Part shown: piece by piece, positions 25,135-34,494 of the stretch
How positions within the stretch are numbered: position 1 is the first letter of the stretch
Layout: every line of letters starts with the position of its first letter
Assembly (NCBI RefSeq): GCF_907164915.1
Contig: NC_061867.1
Coordinates: 23,536,308-23,600,307 of the forward strand
Reading direction: 5' to 3'
Source: Impatiens glandulifera
Taxonomy: Eukaryota; Streptophyta; Magnoliopsida; Ericales; Balsaminaceae
DNA length: 64,000 nt
Program-made: the position numbers and the translations under genes
Notes under the pieces: generated by a model
What the model was told of the DNA's origin: nothing
Seen by the model: the letters and a program-made list of their open reading frames with translations, nothing else
Database searches by the model: none

Positions 25135-25625
25135 TTGTGAAGATATCTTCGTATTATAATTTTTAGTTCATGTAGTTACGAATATATATTCGTCTAGGAA
25201 TTTAAAAACATATATTGAAGAAGATATCTTCGTCTCTGATTTTCAAAATATCGATTGTACCCCAAAAAAACTTAAGAAGATATCTTCGTTTAGGAATTTG
25301 AAAATATATAGTGAAGAAGATATCTTCGTTTAGTAATTTGCAAACAGATAGTAAACGAAGATATCTTCGTCTCTGATTTTCAAAATATGGATTGCACCAA
25401 AAAAGAACATAAGAAGATATCTTCATTTAGGAATTTGAAAATTTATAGTTAAGAATAGGGCCACAAGAAGACATAAGAAGATAATTTCGTTTCAAAGGTG
25501 GTCATCATGTCAATATTACGGTTGCAAGTTTATGAGTTTCATCATGTTAAGAATATATCTTCGTTTAAGAATATTAAAACATACAGTTAAGAAAATAACC
25601 TCGTTTAGGATTTCACAAATATGGG
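25135..25625. repeat. Palindromic minisatellite built on GAAGATATCTTCG
   Basis: GAAGATATCTTCG or near copies occur at about 25138, 25219, 25274, 25317, 25358 and 25412, and degenerate ones follow to about 25615. The units are separated by TTTAGGAATTTGAAAATATA or CTCTGATTTTCAAAATAT. The core is a perfect inverted repeat centred on GATATC. The array is noncoding and sits between the PMD and Ulp1 genes, after the Ulp1 stop codon. Confidence 0.85.
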
Positions 25626-25838
25626 TACAAGAAGACATATCAAACATCAATACATTATAAGCAATTCATTATAACTACATACATTAAGATCTGAATTGCA
25701 TTCCATACATTAAGATCTGAATTGCATTATAAGTTATAATTTAATATCAAACATTCATACATTAAAAATAGGTCAATTGACCTGTGTAAACATAAGAATT
25801 ACTGTACAAGTATAATTCCGTATAACACATACAAATCC

Positions 25839-27454
25839 CTAATATCTTGATCTAATTGCAGTCTTTAACTTGAACCTATTGACATTGTGCTCAGACATAA
25901 GAATTCTGTATAAATATTTTATCCTCAATGTACTCAAAGCTTCTTCGGCCTTCAAAAGAACAAGTGAAAGTATAAGAACATTTAAAATTGTTAAATGTCA
26001 TAGAATAACATATGGTATAACACTTACATTATTTTCGTTGTTGTCAATAGACCAACCCTTCATCGATCCTCTATATGTTTCCATATGTCTCATTAAATAT
26101 ACACCACAGTCTGTCTTGTTTGTTTGGTCTTGCCAAGGCAGCTTTGGGGCCGTTATCCTGTATTTCTTAACCTTTTCTGCAAATCTTTGTATGCCTTGCA
26201 TTTCCAAGAAAGTTGAAAAACTATCGAGTTGATTCCTCAAATTGACATACTTGTCCAAAATTTTCATTCTATGCGGACGACCGGAGTTGTCTAATACATT
26301 GATGTGGGAGTCTCTAATATTCACACATACAAGAAAGAAATGTCCGGAAGTGACGACAGGTAGGAATATCTGCAAAAAGAACATAAACATTTGTTATTTT
26401 ATGGCATTCTCGTTACTTGGAATTGAGGGATATGTACATACCAGGTCAGCGAAGATGAGGTCTTCTTTTGTGACATGGTAGTTTCTCATGTCTTCTTCAA
26501 GGGATTGACAAAATAAGGTGCTATCATACTGCAGATTAACCTGCAAAATAAGGGTGAAGACTCAAAGTCATGAATATTGAAGGATACATAGCACAAAACA
26601 AGAGAAGCACTTACATGTGAAATTGATGAAAAACAAATTATTCGTGGTTCATGCCTTTGCAACCTACGGTATTTGAAGTGCACAATTATGGACCAAACGT
26701 CCACCACTTCGCTCGCAATTTCTTTACCCATTTTCATTGTTTGAAATAGACTATGGGTGATATTACCCGGTGCACCTTCGTACAGAACGTCCCTGCAAAA
26801 TACATTCATTTAGAAGACCATAACTAACTAATTTCATATTTCAAATTTCGAAAAGCATGAGAGGTAACTTACATTGGAGGCAGGTCTTCATCAAACACAA
26901 AATCGGCTAATCTATGTTCCTTGTTGGTTATTTTGTGGTCCAAAATATCCGCAACCTGTTGCATGTAAGGGGATCGAAGGTGCACAGGAATTTTCGTGAT
27001 CTTCCTCTTAGGATATTCTCTAATGTTGATGCGTCCCCCCCATCATCGTCATCTTCATCTTCAGAAGATTCAACGGCCTTAGAAGCCTCAACCTTTTCCT
27101 TGCCTTCACCTTGATCATTTGGTGCAACAGACTGAGCTTTGGGTTCCGCAACATGTTCCTTCCCTTCACCCTGATCATTTGGTTCAACATGCTGCGCTTT
27201 GGGTTCCTCAACTTGTTCCTTCCCTTCACCCTGATCATCGTCTTCAACAGTGGGTGTCTGCACTTTGGGTACCTCATCCGGTTCCTTACCTTCACCCTGA
27301 TGATCAGTTGGTTCAACACTGGGTGAGTCATCTTTGTTGGGCAGAACTGCATCCTCAGGTTCGTCCTGTTGAGAAGGGGGTGACTTGGCTTGAATGGGTT
27401 GAAATGCAGCCTCTACATCTTCCTGTTCAACAAGGAGTGATTCATCGTCAATGT
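25839..27454 (-). pseudogene. Ulp1-like cysteine protease gene, 3' half (exons 5b-9)
   Basis: Minus-strand exons with GT-AG borders: 27454-26873 (acidic repeat region, then ADFVFDEDLPPM), 26792-26615, 26540-26442, 26369-26028 and 25949-25839 (stop TAG). The exon at 26369-26028 holds the C48/Ulp1 catalytic core: SGHFFLVCVN (catalytic His), NVLDNS (Asp), WQDQTNKTDCGVYLMRHME (Gln and Cys). All four key residues are present. Family members cleave SUMO-like conjugates; transposon-borne plant copies are common and their substrates are unknown. The acidic part repeats NDQGEGKE...VEEPKAQ-type units. A G7 run at 27035-27041 causes a frame change: one more or two fewer Gs would join the acidic exon to the PVHLRSPYMQQVADIL part. 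The gene's 5' half lies beyond element A at 41451-43603. Confidence 0.85.
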
Positions 27455-28726
27455 TGTTAGGATCGGGGACGCCCTTGGAGGACCGGGGTGTTTTCCGGTT
27501 TCAGGTAAGGGTGGCCGCTTACACAACACACAACTCTTTGGTGATAGTCCGGTTAAAGACTAAAACCTTTCTCAGCACTGCACAACCTGTCACAGACTCT
27601 TGAACCTGGTTCAAGGGCGGAAATGTCTGTTTCAGGTTGAAGCAACGAATGCGACTTTTAGATGATGTTTTAGGAAGGAGTCGGTTTAATGGAGGTGAGT
27701 GACCGGTTTTGGAAGTATGATTAGTTTGCGGTTTACGTTAAGAAAGCGGGAAATGAAAGCGAATGAAAGAACACGAGACAAGGGATTTGTTTATGGATGT
27801 TCGGAGCAAACCCTCCTACGTCACCCCTTCTTCTCAGGTTATGAGAAGGATCTCCACTAACTCTTTAGAGTTACAATTACACTTCCGGTCGAGCCCAACT
27901 TCGCTACTCGCCGGTTACACCAAACTCACACTTTGATGTAATACAACAACTCAACAAAACAACACACACAAAGCTTCCGGTTTTAAGCACACCGGCTTTA
28001 GAATACAAGACTTTATCTCTCGAGAATTTAATGCTTTATGACTTTCAGAATTTATGATGCTCACAACTACAACTGATCAACTGCTGCTTGCTACTTCTTG
28101 CATTGAATGAAGACGATCCGTCTTCCTTTTATAGCTGAAAGTAGCCAACGGCTACTTTCTTCTCTCTCTTCTGGATTGGTTGATCGTTATCACGCCTGTT
28201 TGCAGAGAGGTTGCTTGCACGCTTCAATTTCCTCAACACCTGGCATTCATGCAGGTGACTCTGGGCATATGATGACATAGCCGGTTTTCAGATTGATACA
28301 CGTGTTGAACATCCGCCTCCGGTTGTCAGCATCGGATCAGCAAAGCATCATTGCTTTCCTCGCATGCTTCTGATCGGATCTGATCTTCTTTTATTCTTTC
28401 AAGACACGTTTCTTTCGTCATGGTACGTCACTCTTGAGATTTGAATCTTCTGACTTTTGATCTGTACTGTCCGGTTTGTGTCTTGTGCATTATGATCCGG
28501 TTGGAATGTAATCTTTTGTTCTTCGTTAACCGGTCGCTTTGAGAGAGTGAAGCCGGTTCCTGTGATCTTTTAACTCGATCACTTGAGGCTGGTTTCTTTG
28601 AAGTAGTAGCAACCGGTTTTTGATGCCTCAACCGGTTCCGGTTTGTTAAGTACCTGCACATGAAGATTAATCTCTGTTTAGTTTATTTGGTCGGTTCAAA
28701 AATTAATCTACTTAATTTTTCTATCA
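27455..28726 (-). repeat. Element A 3' LTR (1272 bp)
   Basis: Plus-strand ends are TGTTAGGATCGG and TTTTTCTATCA. It matches 40271-41450 almost base for base but keeps ~94 bp (about 28147-28240) lost from the 5' LTR. It holds a minus-strand TATA box (28125-28134), the cross-family core (27789-27837) and at least a dozen CCGGTT words. Confidence 0.95.
28125..28134 (-). promoter_or_regulatory. TATA box of the 3' LTR
   Basis: CTATAAAAGG on the minus strand, followed by AAGACGGATCG. The identical box in the 5' LTR is at 40941-40950. Confidence 0.65.
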
Positions 28727-28877
28727 ATTTCTCCCTTTTTGATTATTTAGAATAAATATTCAAAAATTGTAATGTGTGGCCGGTTTTAAGAAAATTAACT
28801 TACTTAATTTTTCTATCAATTTCTCCCTTTTTGATTATTTAGAATAAATATTCAAAAATTGTAATGTGTGGCCGGTT
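28709..28877. repeat. Tandem duplication of the PPT/LTR border
   Basis: 77 bp at 28709-28785 (last LTR bases, polypurine tract and adjoining internal DNA) are repeated at 28801-28877 with a 92-bp offset and almost no change. A second polypurine tract followed by TGATAGAAAAATTAAG therefore sits inside the element. Confidence 0.9.
28727..28740 (-). other. Polypurine tract of element A
   Basis: On the minus strand AAAAAGGGAGAAAT abuts the LTR start TGATAG. This is the expected primer site for plus-strand DNA synthesis. Family B has the homologous AAAAAGGGGGAAAT. Confidence 0.85.
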
Positions 28878-29097
28878 AACAGTATGAGTTCAAATTACTT
28901 TGAGAGAAACGTGTTTGAAAAACATGAGTTTGATTTTAGATAAATGTATGTTTTGAAGAAAAATAAGTGAGATTTTTAAGAAAAATATGTTTGAAAAACA
29001 TAAAAAATATGTTTGAAAAACATAAGAGATAGCAAAGTAACCAAGTTCTGAAACACAGTAAAACATAATTGTTCAAAAATAATTATAGAAATAGAGT

Positions 29098-29562
29098 TTA
29101 GGGCTTGGATGGTCCCCCCTTGTGTTGCTCTTTTTCCAGCTCTTTTTCCAACCGTCTTCTTTCTTCTTCTTGCCTTGCTCTGTGTTCTCTAGCACGTCTG
29201 TCGGCATCGATCAGCACACCGGCCCATACACTTGAATGACCGGTGCTCTTATTCTTAAGGTTGAAGTTGGCGCAAACTGGCTTTGGCGGTCGAGGAGGTG
29301 GAACAGTCGAAGGTCTGAAGCTTGGAGTTGCTGTGGATTCTCCGGTTGTCCTTCTCTTCCGTCTGTTAAGTTCCTCCGGATCTTCTTCTTCTTCCTCATC
29401 AAGCGGTTCCGCATTTATCGCAACCGGTGCGGCTGTTTTCTGTTCTGCCCGCTTCATCACGTTTTTAACAGCACTTCGTTTCTTCTTGTTCCTTGTATTC
29501 ATGGAGTGGGACGATTGACCCAGTATCGGTTCCTGAACGTTAGCCTGCTCCTCTTCATTGCA
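29098..29562 (-). pseudogene. In-frame C-terminal extension of accessory ORF A3
   Basis: After the TAA at 29563-29565 the same frame stays open for 154 more codons to the stop at 29098. The piece is basic then acidic (NTRNKKKRSAVKNV; EPLDEEEEEDPEELNRRKRR), proline-rich (PPPRPPKP), and ends in an E/R coiled coil (RQEEERRRLEKELEKEQ). The coiled coil continues the heptad-like style of the end of A3. I read this as the original C-terminus cut off by a nonsense mutation, or reached by readthrough. An independent ATG exists at 29502. Confidence 0.6.
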
Positions 29563-31935
29563 TTATTGGGCAAGCTCATGGTCTTTATCTTCAAGTTCCT
29601 TCTGTAGCCGTTCTCTTTCAATCTCTTCTTCTTGCAATTTCTGTGCGGTTTCAGCATCCTTTTCGATTTGTGTTTGGGTTGAGCTGACTTGAGCCTTGGA
29701 CATTTCCCCGATTTGAATTGCCATTGCTTGCAACATGTCCAAAAGTGGAGCGGTTGCGGCTTTGACGAACTCGGTAATCATGGCTTTAACTGTTGTTTGC
29801 ATGGTCGTGTCCATCATGGTTTGTAGAGAAATTAACATTTTATCTTCAGCCACTGAAATTCTTTCGTCGGTTACTGCTGTAAAGTTCCCAAGGCATGAAT
29901 CAGCTGTTTCCACCATTGCTTGCTTGATTTGATCTATGTCCAGAGCTTTGATCGGTTGAGAGGCTTCTTGTTCCAGGTTTTCAGAGGTGCCGGATGTTTC
30001 ACCACTTATAAAGAAAGGCTTACTTTGATATAACTCAGCATAGTTGAATTGACGTTGGCAAGTTTTCCACCATTGCTTGTCAAGACGATCGAGATTTCGC
30101 ACAAGCTGTTCTCGTACCCCAAGAAATCGTTCGGCCATCTTCATTTCAATCGATTCTAGTGTCTTTCCTTTGATTTCTTGAAAGGCATTCTCAACTGCCT
30201 GTAACCGAACGTTTTCAAGGATTACCGGAGCTTTGTTAAACGCCGGTTGGATTAGATTGGTGTTATCTAGCTCGAGTGCCCTTTCTTCTAGCTCGACGAG
30301 TTTGTCCCACTGTCTGTTTCCACTAAAACCTGGAAGCATGTCGGATAGTTTGGTTTCGCATCGGAGCTTCACCCACCGGATGTATGGAGCTAGCGCATCA
30401 CTTGCACCTTTGTTCATGTCTTGAATAAATTCCTCAAATAGCTCATTTTCTTGCTCTATGGTGTATGGAAACTCGTCTTCGGTTATGGCTTCGGTTTGAG
30501 GGTCGATTTGCAGCGTGCCCGTTCCGGTTTCCGTTGTTTCTTCAAAAAGAATGCCTTTGCCTTTGTCTACCTGAGTGGGACCTTCTGGAGCTGTCTTGCC
30601 TCCTGCGGAACCGGAAGGTTCCCGTTCTTCAATATTTCCCTCCTGAGCCGGAGGTGCAGTTTCTGTTGATTTGGTCGTCTCATCGACCGGTTGAACTTCT
30701 GTTTGATCAGGTATTTCAACTTGATTGTCTGGCTTCCGACGACTTGAGACACCGTCCTCTTCGGTTTCTCTTGTGATCTCCTGGACCACATTCTGAATTG
30801 CTTCTGAGGTATTCAAGCCCACCTCGGCTAATACCTCTTCGGCTTGCTTACTGGGTGACTTGGAGGTTGCAGAGTGAACATTTCCCTCTGCCTCCTCCTT
30901 TGAGTTTGACTTGTTCTCCTTGCTCCCCGAAGATTCGGTTTGCCTTGGAGAATTGGATGGGATGGGAGTTGGGATAACGGTGTTGATTGGGATGGGCTGA
31001 AATACATCTGCGGTTCTTTCTGGTGGATTGTCCGAGGAAAGCGTTTTCTCGGAGTCCGCCGGTTTCTTTGAATTCTTCTTCGCAGCTACCTTCTTCCTCC
31101 TCTTCGGTTCTGGTGGGGCTTCTGCCTCAACCGCTTTTCTTGACGGTTTCTTCTGTCTTGTTTCTTCTTCAACTGGAACCGATGAGCTAGCTCCCTTAGA
31201 TGATTTAGTCTTTGAGGATTTAGGTTTGATCGTCTTCTCCGGTTTTTCTGTCATTGACTCAGAGTCAAGAATGTTGGAGATCGGAAACGGTATGCCTTCA
31301 CCTAGTTCCACATTAAGGAACTCAAGAATTTTGACGATTTGCATAGCATAGGCCTGCACCCGGCCATCTTTCTTAATCACTATTTGACAAAACTCTTCAT
31401 AGATGACGTACCCCCAGTCCACCTTGTCGCCGCGAACAATGGCTAACAACATTCTGAGCTTAAACTTTGTGAGGTTATCGAAGTTACCTCCCTTTCCTTG
31501 AAGCGATTTGGCGATGACGGTCATTAACCATCTGTATTCCGGTTTTAGCTTGATCTTCCGGCTGTTGTGGATCACCAGATCCTGACCTGAGAAAGATACA
31601 ACCAACCGGGCAGCATTTGATTCTGCTTCGGTTAAGTCGAACTTTAGGTCTGAACCTGTGTTGGGCAGACCAAGGGCTTCCGCAAATATTTCTTCAGTGA
31701 TGAGGACGGCCTTCCCGTTGACAGTAGCCGAGATCTTTCTCTTCAACAGTGTCGCCGTCGCTAGGAACTCCGTCACCGCCGCCGGATGAATGGTGAACGG
31801 ACCAGAAAGGAACTTCTCCAACCCAGATTCTCGTAGAAGTTGAAGAACATCCTTGTTCTTGTCGTCAGCATGCTCGTCAATATCTGCGAAATCTACCTGC
31901 AGCATCCATTGAAATAGAGCTTTGCCTAGATCCAT
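29563..31935 (-). CDS. Accessory ORF A3 of element A (790 aa)
   Basis: Third accessory gene after pol, in the position called 'env-like' in Sireviruses. Residues ~10-235 hold the shared accessory domain: LLRESGLEKFL, an EFLATATLLKRKISATVNGK block, IFAEALGLPNTG, then VIAKSLQGKGGNFDN and LLAIVRGDKVDWGYVIYEEF. Residues ~240-480 are low-complexity and basic then acidic (PKRRKKVAAKKNSKKPAD looks like an NLS). Residues ~490-660 are helical (FIQDMNKGASDALAPYIRWV). Residues ~750-790 are a coiled coil. There is no signal peptide or membrane anchor, so an envelope role is not supported. The ATG follows a TATA box by ~115 bp. A single TAA separates it from an in-frame extension. Function is unknown. Confidence 0.8.
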   Translation of the reverse strand: MDLGKALFQWMLQVDFADIDEHADDKNKDVLQLLRESGLEKFLSGPFTIHPAAVTEFLATATLLKRKISATVNGKAVLITEEIFAEALGLPNTGSDLKFDLTEAESNAARLVVSFSGQDLVIHNSRKIKLKPEYRWLMTVIAKSLQGKGGNFDNLTKFKLRMLLAIVRGDKVDWGYVIYEEFCQIVIKKDGRVQAYAMQIVKILEFLNVELGEGIPFPISNILDSESMTEKPEKTIKPKSSKTKSSKGASSSVPVEEETRQKKPSRKAVEAEAPPEPKRRKKVAAKKNSKKPADSEKTLSSDNPPERTADVFQPIPINTVIPTPIPSNSPRQTESSGSKENKSNSKEEAEGNVHSATSKSPSKQAEEVLAEVGLNTSEAIQNVVQEITRETEEDGVSSRRKPDNQVEIPDQTEVQPVDETTKSTETAPPAQEGNIEEREPSGSAGGKTAPEGPTQVDKGKGILFEETTETGTGTLQIDPQTEAITEDEFPYTIEQENELFEEFIQDMNKGASDALAPYIRWVKLRCETKLSDMLPGFSGNRQWDKLVELEERALELDNTNLIQPAFNKAPVILENVRLQAVENAFQEIKGKTLESIEMKMAERFLGVREQLVRNLDRLDKQWWKTCQRQFNYAELYQSKPFFISGETSGTSENLEQEASQPIKALDIDQIKQAMVETADSCLGNFTAVTDERISVAEDKMLISLQTMMDTTMQTTVKAMITEFVKAATAPLLDMLQAMAIQIGEMSKAQVSSTQTQIEKDAETAQKLQEEEIERERLQKELEDKDHELAQ

Positions 31936-32048
31936 GATAGTTTTGAAGATAGAAGATGAAGAACGATGATGATCGGAGAGAGAAAAGCTTTTGAAGTTCT
32001 GGAAATTTTAGAGAGAGAAAGCACGTGTGTTGAATGGGCTGATTTGAG

Positions 32049-32057
32049 TTTATATAG
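32049..32057 (-). promoter_or_regulatory. TATA box for accessory ORF A3
   Basis: CTATATAAA on the minus strand, ~115 bp before the ATG at 31935. The intervening leader is CT-rich (TTTCTCTCTCTAAAATTTCC), like a plant 5' UTR. Confidence 0.65.
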
Positions 32058-32101
32058 ATGGCGGTTCCAAGCGGTTTTGAAGATGAACCGTCAATTTAAT
32101 G

Positions 32102-32113
32102 TTTTGGCGCCAA
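32102..32113. promoter_or_regulatory. E2F-like palindrome upstream of the A3 TATA box
   Basis: TTTTGGCGCCAA is close to the E2F consensus TTTSGCGC and contains the palindrome TTGGCGCCAA. It lies ~45 bp upstream of the TATA box. Whether E2F binds is inference. Confidence 0.4.
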
Positions 32114-32464
32114 CTTTCCCTCCAAAAAGTTACTACCGTAACTTTCGGCGGTAAAAGCGGAAATTCGATGGGCGGCAAATTTTGAGAGATAAAACCATGG
32201 GCGGTTAAGATTTTTCAAATTTTTATCTTTGCTCGAAGTTGCGGTTTCTCTTGAAGCCTTGTTAACCGGAGATAGTTAAGTTAACTTTAAGTTTTTTTTT
32301 TTTTTGCATAAGTTTGAAAAACCGGAAAGGAATAATGTGAATGAAAAACCGGAGACTTTTTAAGATTAACTATTTCATTAGAAATAACATTCGATGTTGA
32401 GCGGTTTTGGTCGTACAACAAAATGACCAAGAACCGGAAAATAGAAGTAAAGAGAAGGAAAAAT

Positions 32465-33226
32465 TTAATCTTCGGTGAACCATCCTCCTTCCACCATCCT
32501 TTCATACCATTTTTCAATGGTGTTTTCAGGTGATCGTTCCTCAATCCTTGATATCCACCTGTGCATCATGATCATGGTGAAAGTGTTGGACGGTCCAACC
32601 GGAACACCGGTTCCAAGGTTGCGACGCTTGGACATCAGAAACCGGGTGATTTGAGGAGCATAACTGATCCTTCCTCTTTTACCGGTCATAAGCTGCTTCA
32701 GCTTGTTGTAGAGGTAGGTGGACCAGTTGATGGAGGAGTTGCGAATGATTGCTATCATAATGTCGAATGCCTCCCGGCTGTAGTTCTGATTGGGCATTCG
32801 GCCTATGATAGACCTTTGAACCAAGTCATGCAGGACTTGGTAGTGAGGAGCAAGTGTCTCTTTCTTCCCAAAGTCCTTAATCGGAGCGTTGGAGGAGGAG
32901 AACATCTGGAAGAAGTCTTCCTTAGCCGGCAGGGATGGCGTCGGGAAGTCAGAAAAGCCTTCGGTCGGAAGGTGAAAGAAGGTGGCGAATTCCTCCTCAG
33001 TAAACTGGAGGAATTGGCCGTCGATGATGGTGCGAATGCTGCCATCATCCAAAACATGACCGTTGTTGTAGAATTCACACACCTCCTCCACGAGGATGAG
33101 GTCCGAACCCTTGAGATATCCTTGCAAACCAGAGTCTATGATGTGCTGAAAAATGCAGTCATAGTAGGCACTATCCTTGATATCCTCAAAATCGATGATA
33201 AGAGTGTTTCTTAGCTCGGCAGACAT
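32465..33226 (-). CDS. Accessory ORF A2 of element A (253 aa)
   Basis: Second accessory paralogue, consisting of the shared domain alone. Landmarks: IDSGLQGYLKG, VEEVCEFYNNG, RTIIDGQFLQFTEEEFATFF with HLPTEG, then LVQRSIIGRMPNQNYSREAF, DIMIAIIRNSSINWSTYLYN and RISYAPQITRFL. It ends WFTED. I chose ATG 33226 (MSAELRN) because the longer open frame upstream runs through a TATA box (33326-33334) and CT-rich leader, so the first 43 codons are probably untranslated. No catalytic motif, signal peptide or membrane segment. The antisense strand is also open for 217 codons, which I treat as a shadow. Confidence 0.8.
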   Translation of the reverse strand: MSAELRNTLIIDFEDIKDSAYYDCIFQHIIDSGLQGYLKGSDLILVEEVCEFYNNGHVLDDGSIRTIIDGQFLQFTEEEFATFFHLPTEGFSDFPTPSLPAKEDFFQMFSSSNAPIKDFGKKETLAPHYQVLHDLVQRSIIGRMPNQNYSREAFDIMIAIIRNSSINWSTYLYNKLKQLMTGKRGRISYAPQITRFLMSKRRNLGTGVPVGPSNTFTMIMMHRWISRIEERSPENTIEKWYERMVEGGWFTED

Positions 33227-33325
33227 GGTGATGAGTAGTGAAGAAAAGTTTGAGAGAGTTCTTGAGCTTTCGAGTTTTAGAGAAGAATGCTTGAAGGCGT
33301 GTTTTTGAAAATGGAGGTTGAATCC

Positions 33326-33334
33326 CCTTTTATA
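33326..33334 (-). promoter_or_regulatory. TATA box for accessory ORF A2
   Basis: TATAAAAGG on the minus strand, 100 bp before the ATG at 33226. A short CT/A-rich leader follows. Confidence 0.65.
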
Positions 33335-33638
33335 GTCTGAAATGAATGAGAGCATTTAATGAGAGGATTTAAACATCTAGCCGTTTATGCTTAGTCATTA
33401 ATGTTTTTGTGATTTTCCAAGAGAATAAAGGCAGGTCTTGTCAAATCAAGTTAGGCATGCTTTGAGATTTATATTTCCAAGAGTGAAATGATTTATTTTT
33501 GATACGACGCATTGAATATTGTAGATTTTGACTTGGAAAGGAAAGAAATCCGATTCATTAATTGAAGTACGAAACCGGTAGTACAGCAAAAGTACCGGTT
33601 TTGTAAAGAGAGGATAAAAGAAAAGAGGAAAGACAGGT

Positions 33639-34400
33639 TTAGACATTTGATGACTCAGTCGTTTGAGCGTTTGAAGCCTCAGCCGCTTGGATTTTTCTGG
33701 CTTTAATCGCTTCCCACCGGTCGATCATCTCTTGTACTCTTTCTTTGGTGAGCACGTGCCTTGGGTGAAGAGTGACGAAGGCTCCGGAGTGAATCTCCAG
33801 ACTTGCGCAGAAACCGCTCAGCTGAGGGGCGTAGCCGGTTTTGTTGGAGAGAAGCATCTTCTTCAGGTTACTGAAGATGATCCAGGATCAGTTAACCGGT
33901 GTCCCAACCGTTACGGCGATCATCATCTCGAATACCCTTTGAGTGTAATAGTAACTTTTCTCTCTGCACAAGAAAGATTTTCCTAGAATCTCGCAGAGAA
34001 TCTGGTACTTGTGAGAAAGTTGACTCTTAGCACCCTAGGGTTTAACCGGAATGTCAGATCCAGAGAACCGGCGACACATTTCTTCCATTGTCACCGGAGA
34101 ATAGGTTAGGTCGGTTACCCCTTCATTGGGTAAGCCGCAGTATACAGCGAAATCCGTCTCGCTGAATAGGAATTTTTTACCGTAAACCTGTGCGACGAGT
34201 ATATCTCGATGCACCTCTTTCGCGGTTTCAAACAGTTCGTCGACTACAAGGTAGTCGATGATGAACCTGTTCTCAAGAAAACTTCTTAGCCCACTCCTTT
34301 CTATGGCTAAGAACATTTCCTTGACTTCATGATCCTCATATTGGTAGATTGATTCAAAATCTGCCAATAGGATTTTCTTGGCTAGGGGGTTGGTATTCAT
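33639..34400 (-). pseudogene. Accessory ORF A1 of element A, two nonsense codons
   Basis: One continuous 254-codon frame from ATG 34400 to 33639 interrupted by TAG (34035-34037) and TGA (33888-33890). The N-terminal part has LAIERSGLRSFLENRFIIDY, ILVAQVYGKKFLFSETDFAV and YCGLPNEG. The C-terminal part has YQILCEILGKSF, RVFEMMIAVTVGTPVN and GYAPQLSGF. These align with A2 across the full length, and length matches (254 versus 253). The TGA falls where the paralogues have the Trp of the VNW motif. It has its own TATA box at 34486. A1 is the copy nearest pol. Confidence 0.8.
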
Positions 34401-34485
34401 GTTTTTGAGAGAGAGAGGATTTTATCTCAGGAATGATTCTTGTGAATAGTGAGCTTGTGATGTTTTTGAAGAGGATTAAGGATGG

Positions 34486-34494
34486 TTTATATAG
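34486..34494 (-). promoter_or_regulatory. TATA box for accessory ORF A1
   Basis: CTATATAAA on the minus strand, ~90 bp before ATG 34400. The leader ends with a CTCTCTCTCTC run just before the ATG. Confidence 0.65.

Noticed and set aside
27119..27460. 113-codon plus-strand ORF rich in PSLHPDH-type repeats
   Set aside because: Antisense of the acidic repeat region of the Ulp1 gene; its repeats are a by-product of the coding repeats.
29563..31935. Retroviral-type envelope protein in the accessory region
   Set aside because: No signal peptide, transmembrane anchor or cleavage motif; NLS-like and coiled-coil content point elsewhere. Position alone does not make it an envelope.
32561..33214. 217-codon plus-strand ORF
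   Set aside because: It is the exact antisense of accessory ORF A2, which has homologues, a TATA box and coding-like conservation; the plus-strand product matches nothing.
33227..33355. 43-codon N-terminal extension of accessory ORF A2
   Set aside because: It includes the TATA box and CT-rich leader; the paralogues start near ATG 33226.
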